Positions 33,585 through 40,863 of a DNA stretch of 64,000 nt are shown in pieces (the first letter of the stretch is position 1; every line of letters begins with the position of its first letter). The position numbers and the translations under genes are program-made. This stretch comes from Nibribacter ruber (lineage in GTDB: Bacteria; Bacteroidota; Bacteroidia; Cytophagales; Hymenobacteraceae), in NCBI RefSeq assembly GCF_009913235.1, contig NZ_CP047897.1, forward strand, positions 1,693,501 to 1,757,500. Reading direction: 5' to 3'. The notes beneath the pieces are model-generated. The model ran no database searches, was not told the DNA's origin, and was given only the letters and a program-made list of their open reading frames with translations.

Positions 33585-35015
33585 TTAGCCGGCTTTGACC
33601 TTGAATTTCTTCTGCAACTCTTGGATAGAAGCTTTGAATTTCTTGTCGGTGTCAATGAGGTCAGACACGGTCTGCACCGAGTGAATCACGGTAGAGTGGT
33701 CACGTCCGCCAAAATGATAGCCAATAGACTTAAGCGAGTGGCTGGTGTATTCTTTGGCGAAGTACATGGCTACCTGACGGGCCGTTACAATCTCTTTCTT
33801 GCGTGTTTTGGCTTTCAGAGACTCCAGGGTTACGTCAAAGTACTCGGCCACCGTCTTCTGGATGAAGTCCAGGTTCACCTCGGTCTCCACATCTTCAATG
33901 ATGTGCTTGAGTGCGGCTTTGGCCAGTTCCAGGTCAATTTCCTTGCGGTTCAAAGACGACTGGGCAATTAAAGAAATGAGCACACCTTCCAGTTCACGCA
34001 CGTTGGTATCTACGCTGTAGGCCAGGTACTCAATCACATTGTCTGGAATATGAATACCGTCTGACTGCATCTTTTTGTAGATGATGGCCATGCGGGTCTC
34101 AAAGTCCGGGCTCTGCAAATCTGCCGTCAAACCCCACTTGAAACGGGACAACAGACGCTCCTCCAAGCCTTTCAGGTCACGCGGTGGACAGTCTGAGGTC
34201 ATCACAATCTGCTTGCCAGACTGGTGCAGGTGGTTGAAGATATGGAAGAACATTTCCTGCGTCTTTTCTTTCCCGCTCAGAAACTGCACATCGTCAATAA
34301 TGAGAATATCTACCAACAGATAGAAGTTGGCGAAGTCTTGTACGCTGTTGGTCTTTAAGGATTCAATGAACTGGTTCACGAACTTCTCTGAAGACACGTA
34401 CAACACAAACTTGTCTGGGTTGTTGCTCTTGATGTGGTTACCAATGGCCTGCACCAAATGCGTCTTGCCCAGTCCCACGCCACCATACACCATCAATGGG
34501 TTGAAGGACGTTGTACCCGGCTTGTTGGCCACAGCATAGCCCGCAGAACGCGCTAAGCGGTTGCAGTCACCCTCAATGTAATTGTCAAAGGTATAGCTCT
34601 GGTTGAGTTGCGAGTTGAAGAAGTGCCGGTCAATGGCTTTGCTCTCAAACGGGTTCTTTAAGAAAGAACGCTCTGGACTGTATGAATTCACTACCGCAGA
34701 AGGCACCTTCTTGGTAGGGATGTTCACCGTTTGTGGTTTGCTGTGGTCGTTGCCCTGGTCTACAATGATAGAGTACTCCAAGCGGCCCTCAGAACCCAAC
34801 TCCTGAAACACCACTTTCTTAAGAAGGCCCACATAGTGCTCCTCCAGCCACTCATAGAAGAATTGGCTAGGGACTTGAATAGTCAATACGTTACCGGTCA
34901 AAGACAAAGGCACAATCGGCTCGAACCACGTTTTGTAGCTCTGCTCTCCTATGCTGTCCTTGATAACCTGTAAACAGTTATGCCAGACGGTTGTACAGTC
35001 TTTTACCATTAACAT
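33585..35015 (-). CDS. dnaA: Chromosomal replication initiator DnaA
   Basis: A 476-residue DnaA, which binds oriC, melts it and loads the replicative helicase. Walker A GGVGLGKTHL, Walker B ILIIDDVQFLSGKEKTQ and the C-terminal DNA-binding signature GGRDHSTVIHS are all present. ATG 35015 (MLMVKDC) or ATG 35009 (MVKDC) is the likely start; an in-frame TTG at 35027 is less likely. dnaN is not adjacent. No DnaA-box cluster lies in the 90 bases upstream or the 150 downstream, so the origin does not appear to be here. The gene is followed at 15 bases by an Rrf2 regulator. Confidence 0.96.
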   Translation of the reverse strand: MLMVKDCTTVWHNCLQVIKDSIGEQSYKTWFEPIVPLSLTGNVLTIQVPSQFFYEWLEEHYVGLLKKVVFQELGSEGRLEYSIIVDQGNDHSKPQTVNIPTKKVPSAVVNSYSPERSFLKNPFESKAIDRHFFNSQLNQSYTFDNYIEGDCNRLARSAGYAVANKPGTTSFNPLMVYGGVGLGKTHLVQAIGNHIKSNNPDKFVLYVSSEKFVNQFIESLKTNSVQDFANFYLLVDILIIDDVQFLSGKEKTQEMFFHIFNHLHQSGKQIVMTSDCPPRDLKGLEERLLSRFKWGLTADLQSPDFETRMAIIYKKMQSDGIHIPDNVIEYLAYSVDTNVRELEGVLISLIAQSSLNRKEIDLELAKAALKHIIEDVETEVNLDFIQKTVAEYFDVTLESLKAKTRKKEIVTARQVAMYFAKEYTSHSLKSIGYHFGGRDHSTVIHSVQTVSDLIDTDKKFKASIQELQKKFKVKAG

Positions 35016-35105
35016 CGCTTCTTCCAATCCCGCGTTTATTTGAGTGATGATTTTTTCAGAGGGCTACAAAAATGAAAAAAAACTCTTGAACAAAAAACTT
35101 GAACC

Positions 35106-36041
35106 TTACGAAATATTGACACTATGATTCAAGGGCAGAACCGAGGCCGTAGACCCTGTTTTTACTTTCTTCTTTCTGTCAAAGGTGAAGTCTATGCGCC
35201 CCAGGTTGATACCCGACCAGCCTACTTGGTTCACTAAAGTGGTATGCCTATCTGAATGTACCACTTTTTCTGGTTCATCCAAGAACGTATGCGTGTGCCC
35301 GCCAATAATCAAGTCAATGCCACTCACCTGCTTAGCCAGTTTGAGGTCGTCAATTTTAGCGCTCTCATATTTAAAGCCCAGGTGGCTCAGGCAAATTATC
35401 AAGTCCACCTTCTCCTGCTCACGCAAGGTTTTGACCATGCTCTGGGCCGTAGCCACTGGGTCTAAGTATTTGGTACCGCCAAAGTTTTTGTCTGCTACCA
35501 ATCCGGCCAGTTCAATGCCCAAGCCGAAGACACCTACGCGTACGCCTTCTTTAACAAAGACCTTATAAGGCTTGAAGTCACTCTTCAAAGGGGTGTCAGT
35601 GAAGTCATAGTTGGCGGTCAGGAACGGAAAACCGGCGTGAGGCAATTGCTTTTGCAATCCTTCCAGCCCATTGTCAAAGTCGTGGTTGCCCAGGGTTGCC
35701 GCATCATACCCCATCTGGGTCATCAACTTGAACTCCAGCTCGCCCCCGAAGAAGTTGAAATACGGAGTTCCCTGCCAGATGTCACCGGCGTCCAACAATA
35801 GCACGTTGGGTTCCTGCTGTCTAATCTGCTTGACCAAAGTAGCTCTGCGCGCCATGCCGCCCATGCCTCCGTTCTTGCGTCCGTCATTCGGGAACGGGTC
35901 AATGCGCGAGTGCATGTCATTGGTGTGCAGAATAGTCAACTTGATAGGCGAAGCCGCTGCATTGGCTAGGCTCGGCAGACCCAACACCGCCAAACCCGCG
36001 GTACCTACCACGGTGCTCTTTATAAATTCACGACGTTTCAT
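35106..36041 (-). CDS. 5'-nucleotidase, metallophosphoesterase half (UshA N-terminal domain)
   Basis: A 311-residue exported phosphoesterase. The N-terminus MKRREFIKSTVVGTAGLAV is a twin-arginine (Tat)-type signal. Metal-binding motifs are LHTNDMHS near residue 37, DAGDIWQG near 86, LGNHDFDNG near 117, SHLGFK near 220 and GGHTHTF near 246, the order found in UshA-type 5'-nucleotidases. It stops where the phosphoesterase domain ends; the substrate-binding C-terminal domain is a separate gene directly upstream (36131-36901). The two proteins probably work as a pair on nucleotides or sugar nucleotides in the periplasm. Confidence 0.9.
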   Translation of the reverse strand: MKRREFIKSTVVGTAGLAVLGLPSLANAAASPIKLTILHTNDMHSRIDPFPNDGRKNGGMGGMARRATLVKQIRQQEPNVLLLDAGDIWQGTPYFNFFGGELEFKLMTQMGYDAATLGNHDFDNGLEGLQKQLPHAGFPFLTANYDFTDTPLKSDFKPYKVFVKEGVRVGVFGLGIELAGLVADKNFGGTKYLDPVATAQSMVKTLREQEKVDLIICLSHLGFKYESAKIDDLKLAKQVSGIDLIIGGHTHTFLDEPEKVVHSDRHTTLVNQVGWSGINLGRIDFTFDRKKKVKTGSTASVLPLNHSVNIS

Positions 36042-36049
36042 GTTTTCAA

Positions 36050-36130
36050 ATTTGGAGATTTGAAGATGTGGAAATTTGGAGATGGATATGATTCAATTTT
36101 CAAATCTTCTCATCTTCAAATTTTCAAATC
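36050..36130. repeat. Low-complexity inverted repeat, TTTGGAGAT/ATCTTCAAA words
   Basis: TTTGGAGATTTGAAGATGTGG on the left (only first 19 quoted words matter: TTTGGAGATTTGAAGATG) faces CATCTTCAAATTTTCAAATC on the right, forming a loose inverted repeat between the two 5'-nucleotidase genes. Same family as 60383-60583. Confidence 0.55.
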
Positions 36131-36901
36131 TTAATTAATCACTTTCACTCTTCCGTCCTTGGCGCCGGTTACGGGCTTGCCTTGGGCAGTGAGCTGTTTT
36201 ACTTCCTGCATGATGGCATCACGGGCCAGCAGGCTGGCTTTTTCAGATTGGAGCGCGTCTTTCAAGAAGCCCATGTTGTCGCCGCCGTTGGCCAGGTAGT
36301 CAGAGATGGCCAGCGTATAGGTTTTATCAGGGTCAAAGGGCTTGCCGCCAATCATGATGTTCAAGGGCTTGCCATTCTGTACCGTAAATGTGGCGTTAGA
36401 CACTGACAAGATTTTGCGGGCCGCGGCAAAGTCAAACATCTCCTGCACGGTTTTGCCAGACAGGGTCAGGACCATCATCTCGTTTTCAAAGGGCATCAAC
36501 TCAAAGATGTCGCCCACGGTCACGGGGCCCTGGTCAATGGGGTTGCGCAGGGCTCCGCTGGTGATGGCGCCCATGTCAATGGGTTTGCCATAGGCGACCA
36601 TGGTCTGGGTGCGTGTCAAATCGGCTACAAAATTACCCAACGTAGATTCAAGGCCGTCCTTCTCCAAAGCCTTGGGGGCCTGCCCAATCACTTCGTTCAT
36701 GGTCTTATCCACGCGCTCGCGGTACGGGGCAATGGTGGTCTCTGCCTTGGGATCTGTTGCCACCTGGGTATTCACCGGAATGTCTGTGTTTTGCCCAAGC
36801 TGGGCCGAGGGGCTTAAAGGCTTCTGACAGCCTGTAAAGGCCAGCGAAAGGCCTAGGGCCAACGCCCCCCATGTATGTGGTATCCGTTTAATTGAAAGCA
36901 T
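36131..36901 (-). CDS. 5'-nucleotidase C-terminal domain lipoprotein
   Basis: A 256-residue lipoprotein (signal with lipobox FTGC, Cys near residue 25) consisting of the 5'_nucleotid_C domain that holds the nucleoside-binding site in UshA. Matching text is ESTLGNFVADLTRTQ near residue 86, TSGALRNPIDQGPVTVGDIFELMPFEN near 112 (first part TSGALRNPIDQGPVT), and the later LAISDYLANGGDNM, which supplies the aromatic/Asn recognition loop. It lies upstream of the metallophosphoesterase gene with an 89-base gap, so the two halves are separately exported, one acylated and one Tat-type. Confidence 0.88.
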   Translation of the reverse strand: MLSIKRIPHTWGALALGLSLAFTGCQKPLSPSAQLGQNTDIPVNTQVATDPKAETTIAPYRERVDKTMNEVIGQAPKALEKDGLESTLGNFVADLTRTQTMVAYGKPIDMGAITSGALRNPIDQGPVTVGDIFELMPFENEMMVLTLSGKTVQEMFDFAAARKILSVSNATFTVQNGKPLNIMIGGKPFDPDKTYTLAISDYLANGGDNMGFLKDALQSEKASLLARDAIMQEVKQLTAQGKPVTGAKDGRVKVIN

Positions 36902-37534
36902 GCGGTTGAGGTTTTACCAAAGATACGGCCCTTGCCGCTATAAACCCAAAGAACTCTCCCGCTCCCGCCTAAAGTAGGTCCTGAGCACTTGCACCCATTT
37001 TATAAAGTCACTGGATAATTTTTATAGGTAAGTCATTGACAATTAAGATGTTTTTACGTACACTTGTCTAACCCTTTCTGGTTATTGGAGAACTAATTCA
37101 CTGCCCATCTAACCACATGCTACGTTTACTTTTAATGCTGTTCCGTCAGGTAAGACGATGGGCGCCCGGCTTGTTCCGGAGCATAGCAAGCGTGTGCACT
37201 TACCGTCCGGTGTTGGGCCAATGGCGAGCCCGGGCTAAAAAAGTTTTGCGTTTTGTGCTTCGTTCTATAAGCGCATCCAAACACCTGCCTTTCTCCTTAT
37301 GGCAAAGACAGGAATGCAGATTTTTGAAGCACGCAAAGCGCTCAGTATCACAGGCGGTGCACCTTTCGCTTTACCTGTTGCACCACCGCATTCTCACCTA
37401 GCATTCTCCCCCGTCCTACCGCTTACTTCCTCTCTCCGTTCTATCCAGCCGCAACCATTTGGGCAATGGATGGTTATCTGACAGCGTTCTCATTTTATCA
37501 AAAGCCATTTAATTTCCTCCACATTCTACCTATC
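36902..37534. other. Long intergenic region, possible leader of a small gene
   Basis: These 633 bases hold no gene I can support. A 94-residue open frame at 37117-37401 is very basic and has no family look. A promoter-like pair (37036-37066) could drive a long leader or a small RNA. I checked for RNase P, tmRNA and SRP-type signatures and saw none. Confidence 0.4.
37036..37066 (+). promoter_or_regulatory. Promoter-like sequence
   Basis: TTG at 37036-37038, then 20 bases, then TACACTTG at 37059-37066 (one mismatch to TAnnTTTG). Spacing is right for Bacteroidota sigma-A. Confidence 0.4.
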
Positions 37535-37762
37535 ATGAGCACTTCTTACTTACAGTACAGCAAGTTGATTCTATTAAAAGTTAGTTTTGATGTCACCCTT
37601 TTTGAAAAAGAACTCCGAAAGTGCCTTCGTCAGTTGATGACCCACGAGATCCGGGAACTCAGACACTGGTGCCGGGCCACCTTCCCCAAAAACTTCCGCC
37701 GTATCATGTCCCGTTGTTTCAGGTACTTCAACTGGAAGAAGAAATCAATGAACAGTGACTAA
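37535..37762 (+). CDS. Small conserved-looking protein of unknown function
   Basis: A 75-residue protein from ATG 37535. It begins MSTSYLQYSKLILLKVSFD and continues FEKELRKCLRQLMTHEI and LRHWCRATFP; short proteins with this QYSKLIL.KVSFD pattern recur, as I recall, in Cytophagales and related groups, but I have no function for it. It is helical and basic, has no signal peptide, and two cysteines. An in-frame upstream ATG at 37466 would add unlike sequence and is not used. Palindromic copy 17 lies 92 bases after the stop. Confidence 0.55.
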   Translation: MSTSYLQYSKLILLKVSFDVTLFEKELRKCLRQLMTHEIRELRHWCRATFPKNFRRIMSRCFRYFNWKKKSMNSD

Positions 37763-38037
37763 TGGATAATGACCAGGGACCAGTGATTAATGATTGATCA
37801 CCAATGGTTAGGGCTTCACTGGTTTATAAATCATTTACCCCAATAACAAACTCCGTTTTTGGCCTAGTTTCTAGAAAACAGGCCAAAAACGGAGTTTGCC
37901 TTTTTAGACTTTTCTATTCACGCTACTTCTTTTTCTGCCTTCTGCTTTACAAATTAGCCCATTTCCATATTTTCCATTAGTCATTATTCATTAATCACTA
38001 TTAAGTATCTTGCACCTTCCGCAAACGGACTTTACCC
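37763..38037. repeat. Inverted low-complexity tracts flanking copy 17
   Basis: GACTAATGGATAATGACC and GTGATTAATGATTGATC on the left (about 37757-37800) mirror TTAGTCATTATTCATTAATC and CACTATTAA on the right (about 37975-38003), with copy 17 between. No gene seen. Confidence 0.5.
37854..37891. repeat. 38-bp palindromic element, copy 17
   Basis: CGTTTTTGGCCTAGTTTC, TA, GAAAACAGGCCAAAAACG. Flanks CAAACTC and GAGTTTG extend it to a 52-base palindrome, followed by CCTTTTTAG, a terminator-like end. Confidence 0.95.
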
Positions 38038-38982
38038 ATGGAAAACAAGCTCCCTTTACATACAGATTATCCTTTGGCCAACCAGGTTATGTTGGTGAGA
38101 CCCGCTGGCTTCGGCTATAACCCAGAGACGGCTGCTACCAACGCGTTTCAGCAGGAATTAGGCGAGAACACGCCCGAGCAAGTACAGCAGAAGGCCCTGG
38201 ATGAGTTTAACCAGTTTCTGCTCAACCTGTGGGCCAACCGCATTGATGCCATAGTGCTGGAAGACACGCCTGAGCCTCGCACCCCCGACGCTATTTTTCC
38301 TAACAACTGGATTTCCTTTCATGAAGGCGGCAAAGTGGTCTTGTACCCCATGATGGCCACCGCCCGAAGACAGGAACGTCATCCAGATATTCTGAAGCAG
38401 TTGCAGGAAGAGCACAACCTGCCCTTCACCGAAGTGATTGATCTTACCTATTTTGAGGAGCAAGGCAAGTTTCTGGAAGGCACCGGCAGTTTGGTCCTGG
38501 ACCGGAAAAACAAGATTGCCTTTGCCTGTATTTCTGAGCGCACCCACCCCGAGGTGGTGGAAGCCTTCTGCGAAAAGCTAGGCTACCGCGCCATTCTGTT
38601 CCATGCCACCGACGAGCAGGGACTGCCCATTTACCACACCAACGTCATCATGAGCATAGGCGCAGACTTCGCGCTGATTTGCCTGGAGTCCATCCAAAGC
38701 GAAGAAGAGCAGGGCGAAATTCTGGAAGCATTGGTAGACGCCGGCAAAGACATCATTGACCTGAGTTTAAAGCAAATCAGGAAGATGGCTGGCAACATGC
38801 TCCAGGTCCGTAACCGCGTGGGCGAGCCGGTTTTGGTCATGTCTGAAAAAGCCTACAAAGCCCTTCGCAAAGACCAGTTTGAAGAACTCAAAAAACTCAC
38901 CAAGATGATGCGCTCAGACCTTCGCACCATTGAAGCCCACGGCGGCGGAAGCGCCCGTTGCATGCTGGCGGAGATTTTTTAA
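38038..38982 (+). CDS. ctlX: Citrulline utilization hydrolase CtlX (guanidino-modifying superfamily)
   Basis: A 314-residue protein of the arginine deiminase/amidinotransferase superfamily. Landmarks are TPDAIFPNNW near residue 81, EGTGSLVLDR near 145, the catalytic His context YHTNVIMSIG near 201 and the nucleophile-Cys block GGGSARCMLAE near 304. CtlX is annotated in this phylum as a citrulline-utilising hydrolase; the exact reaction is inferred from family and not proven here. Start ATG 38038 fits. No other arginine or citrulline gene is adjacent. Confidence 0.85.
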   Translation: MENKLPLHTDYPLANQVMLVRPAGFGYNPETAATNAFQQELGENTPEQVQQKALDEFNQFLLNLWANRIDAIVLEDTPEPRTPDAIFPNNWISFHEGGKVVLYPMMATARRQERHPDILKQLQEEHNLPFTEVIDLTYFEEQGKFLEGTGSLVLDRKNKIAFACISERTHPEVVEAFCEKLGYRAILFHATDEQGLPIYHTNVIMSIGADFALICLESIQSEEEQGEILEALVDAGKDIIDLSLKQIRKMAGNMLQVRNRVGEPVLVMSEKAYKALRKDQFEELKKLTKMMRSDLRTIEAHGGGSARCMLAEIF

Positions 38983-39012
38983 TTGTTAATTGCTGATTGT
39001 CGATTGTTCAAC
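38983..39012. repeat. Low-complexity TTGTTAATTGCTGATTGTC tract
   Basis: ATTGTTAATTGCTGATTGTCG directly after ctlX; same word family as 48763-48835 and 54543-54616. (First 20 bases are the tract.). Confidence 0.5.
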
Positions 39013-39024
39013 ATAAAAGATGCC

Positions 39025-39097
39025 GTAGGGGCAATCCCTTGTGGTTGCCCTAATACGTTTGCCATCGCCAAAGGGCAACCACAAGGGATTGCCCTAC
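39025..39097. repeat. Long inverted repeat, GGGCAATCCCTTGTGGTTGCCC type
   Basis: Arm 39025-39051 pairs with arm 39072-39097 (26 bases, one extra G) around a 20-base loop. Each arm is itself weakly palindromic (GGGCAA/TTGCCC). REP-like pair of a family separate from the others. Confidence 0.85.
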
Positions 39098-39107
39098 TTT
39101 ATGATCC

Positions 39108-39145
39108 CGTTTTTGGGCTGTTTTCATGAAAACAGCCCAAAAACG
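39108..39145. repeat. 38-bp palindromic element, copy 18 (perfect palindrome)
   Basis: CGTTTTTGGGCTGTTTTC, AT, GAAAACAGCCCAAAAACG. C10-G29 is swapped to G10-C29, so pairing is kept. Flanked by CC and GG. Confidence 0.95.
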
Positions 39146-39249
39146 GGTTTCTTAATATTGATAATTAAAACTCCACTTTCAGCAAGCAGAGACTAAATAT
39201 TAATCACAAATTATTAAGAATACTAAATACAAGAGATAGCAAAGTCCTC

Positions 39250-39507
39250 ATGCAAATAATAACCACTAAGGAGAAAAATGCGGCACTAGCGCTTCTTACA
39301 CTATCTATCCTACCTCAGTTGTTTTTATTTTTTCAAGTTCTTTCCGGGCAATTCGCCTTCAGTATTATACCAGGCTGGCACACCCCAATTTTTCCGCCAT
39401 TCTTTATTTTTTACTTATCAGCACCTACAATAGCGCTCGGCATTATTGCCACTTATATCTTATTTAAGCTTCTTTATTTAGGTATCAGGATTTCATTAAA
39501 AAAATAG
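39250..39507 (+). CDS. Small membrane protein, unknown
   Basis: An 85-residue, A+T-rich gene encoding two or three membrane segments (about residues 11-30, 50-78) and a Lys-rich end. No known motif. Its codon use is unlike the neighbours. Coding status rests on the ATG, hydrophobic pattern and clean stop only. Confidence 0.45.
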   Translation: MQIITTKEKNAALALLTLSILPQLFLFFQVLSGQFAFSIIPGWHTPIFPPFFIFYLSAPTIALGIIATYILFKLLYLGIRISLKK

Positions 39508-39575
39508 ATAGCTGCCATAGCTTACCCAATCGTATTCATCCTTAGAAAGTAAAAAAGTTCTTATTACGCACTTCC

Positions 39576-39965
39576 ATGTGGCAGAAACTGAAACAATGGG
39601 CGAAGCAACTCAAAGCAGACATTCAGGCGCTAGCTTTAGCGGTGCAGGATGCGCGGGTGCCGTGGTATGCTAAGGTGATGGCCGGTATTACGGTGGCCTA
39701 CGCCCTCAGCCCCATTGACCTCATCCCCGACTTCATTCCCATCTTAGGCTATCTGGACGACTTGCTCCTTCTGCCCATTGGCATCTGGCTGAGCATCAAG
39801 CTCATTCCGCCGGCGCTGTTCCAAGAGTTTCAGGAGCAGGTGGCCTTGACCGGAAAACAGAAATTACCTCAAAGTAAAACCGCCGCTGTCTTGATTATTC
39901 TTCTTTGGTTAGTAGTTCTTTGGTGGGCCGGTGGATTAGCGTGGCACTGGTACCAAAACCGTTAG
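39576..39965 (+). CDS. DUF1232 (YkvA-like) membrane protein
   Basis: A 129-residue protein with the DUF1232 signature: VPWYAKVMAGITVAYALSPIDLIPDFIP (its core is YALSPIDLIPDFIPILGYLDD) at residues about 28-65, then a hydrophobic helix and a C-terminal membrane segment (AAVLIILLWLVVLWWAGGL). Function unknown, found across bacteria. Its stop codon overlaps that of the convergent DUF72 gene: the four bases TTAG carry TAG on the plus strand and TAA on the minus strand. Confidence 0.85.
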   Translation: MWQKLKQWAKQLKADIQALALAVQDARVPWYAKVMAGITVAYALSPIDLIPDFIPILGYLDDLLLLPIGIWLSIKLIPPALFQEFQEQVALTGKQKLPQSKTAAVLIILLWLVVLWWAGGLAWHWYQNR

Positions 39966-40711
39966 AGGTTGAGAATGGCCTGCTTTAATCTGTCTGCGTC
40001 TGCGGTGGCGTTGCCGCCAATGGTGTTGTTGAAAAAAGCCCAGACCGTTTTTCCGTCCATCAGCCAATCCTGCGCCATATAGGCAAACCGCTCCATCTCC
40101 TCGGCTGGGTAGGCGCCGCGGTACAGTTGCTCATGGCCGTGCAGGCGCATGTAAACCGTATTGGTAGTTGAGGTGGCCAGGGCTGGCCAGCGTTTTCCAG
40201 CACTAATCACTACCAATGAAACCTCAAATTCCTCCAACAGTTCCAGTACTTCCTCGGTATGCCAGGACGCGTGCCGAACCTCCAAGGCAAACACCGTGTT
40301 TGGGTACAGCTCCCGTAGGAGGGTGAAAAAGTGTTTGGCAATGAGTTCGTTGTAATGGAAGCTTCCGGGTAGTTGCACCAGCACGGGCCCCAGGCGGTCG
40401 CCCATCACCAGAAAGCGGTCCATCCATTTGCGAAGCGGCTCTTCCACGTTTTGTAGGCGGTTTTCATGGGTGATGGAGCGGTGCAGCTTGGGCGCAAACT
40501 TGAAATGCGCGGGCGTAGTGTCCAGCCATTTTTGGATGGTCTTCTCCATGGTGAAATGGTAGAAACTGCTGTTCACCTCGGTGCAGTTAAAGTGCTCGGC
40601 GTAAAACGGAAGCATGTCCGCAGATTTCAAATCCTCTGGGTAAAAGATGCCGCGCCAGGCGTAGCTCCAGCCCGAGGTGCCTATGTAGAGTTGGTTCGGT
40701 TCAAGGTCCAT
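39962..40711 (-). CDS. DUF72 family protein (YecE-like)
   Basis: A 249-residue TIM-barrel-like DUF72 protein. It opens with LYIGTSGWSYAWRGIFYPEDL, has EVNSSFYHF near residue 46, the KFAPKLHRSITH block near 72 and RLGPVLVQLPGSFHYN near 112, with VYMRLHGHEQLYRG near 197. The biochemical role of DUF72 is not firmly known; a nucleic-acid or cofactor link has been suggested for relatives. It overlaps the DUF1232 gene tail to tail by 4 bases and is divergent from the mutase operon. Confidence 0.9.
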   Translation of the reverse strand: MDLEPNQLYIGTSGWSYAWRGIFYPEDLKSADMLPFYAEHFNCTEVNSSFYHFTMEKTIQKWLDTTPAHFKFAPKLHRSITHENRLQNVEEPLRKWMDRFLVMGDRLGPVLVQLPGSFHYNELIAKHFFTLLRELYPNTVFALEVRHASWHTEEVLELLEEFEVSLVVISAGKRWPALATSTTNTVYMRLHGHEQLYRGAYPAEEMERFAYMAQDWLMDGKTVWAFFNNTIGGNATADADRLKQAILNL

Positions 40712-40748
40712 GCCCCATACAGACGCAGAAACTATTATAGAGTTCTTG

Positions 40749-40786
40749 CGTTTTTGGCCTATTTCTCAGAAAACAGGCTAAAACCG
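40749..40786. repeat. 38-bp palindromic element, copy 19
   Basis: CGTTTTTGGCCTATTTCT, CA, GAAAACAGGCTAAAACCG. Lies in a divergent promoter region (DUF72 and mutase small subunit), so a pure terminator role does not explain it. Confidence 0.85.
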
Positions 40787-40863
40787 AATAGCGGATTTCA
40801 GGCTGAAGCCGTAGAAGTATATGGGCAAAAAACTATCTTTACCCCATAATACAGCATCTCTTT

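Noticed and set aside
34980-35110. Possible oriC next to dnaA (A/T-rich run upstream of the gene)
   Set aside because: No cluster of TTATCCACA-like DnaA boxes in the flanks on either strand and no dnaN; the A/T run alone is not enough.
37117-37401. 94-residue open frame as a gene
   Set aside because: Very basic, no recognisable domain, no promoter-to-start logic, and composition like spacer DNA.
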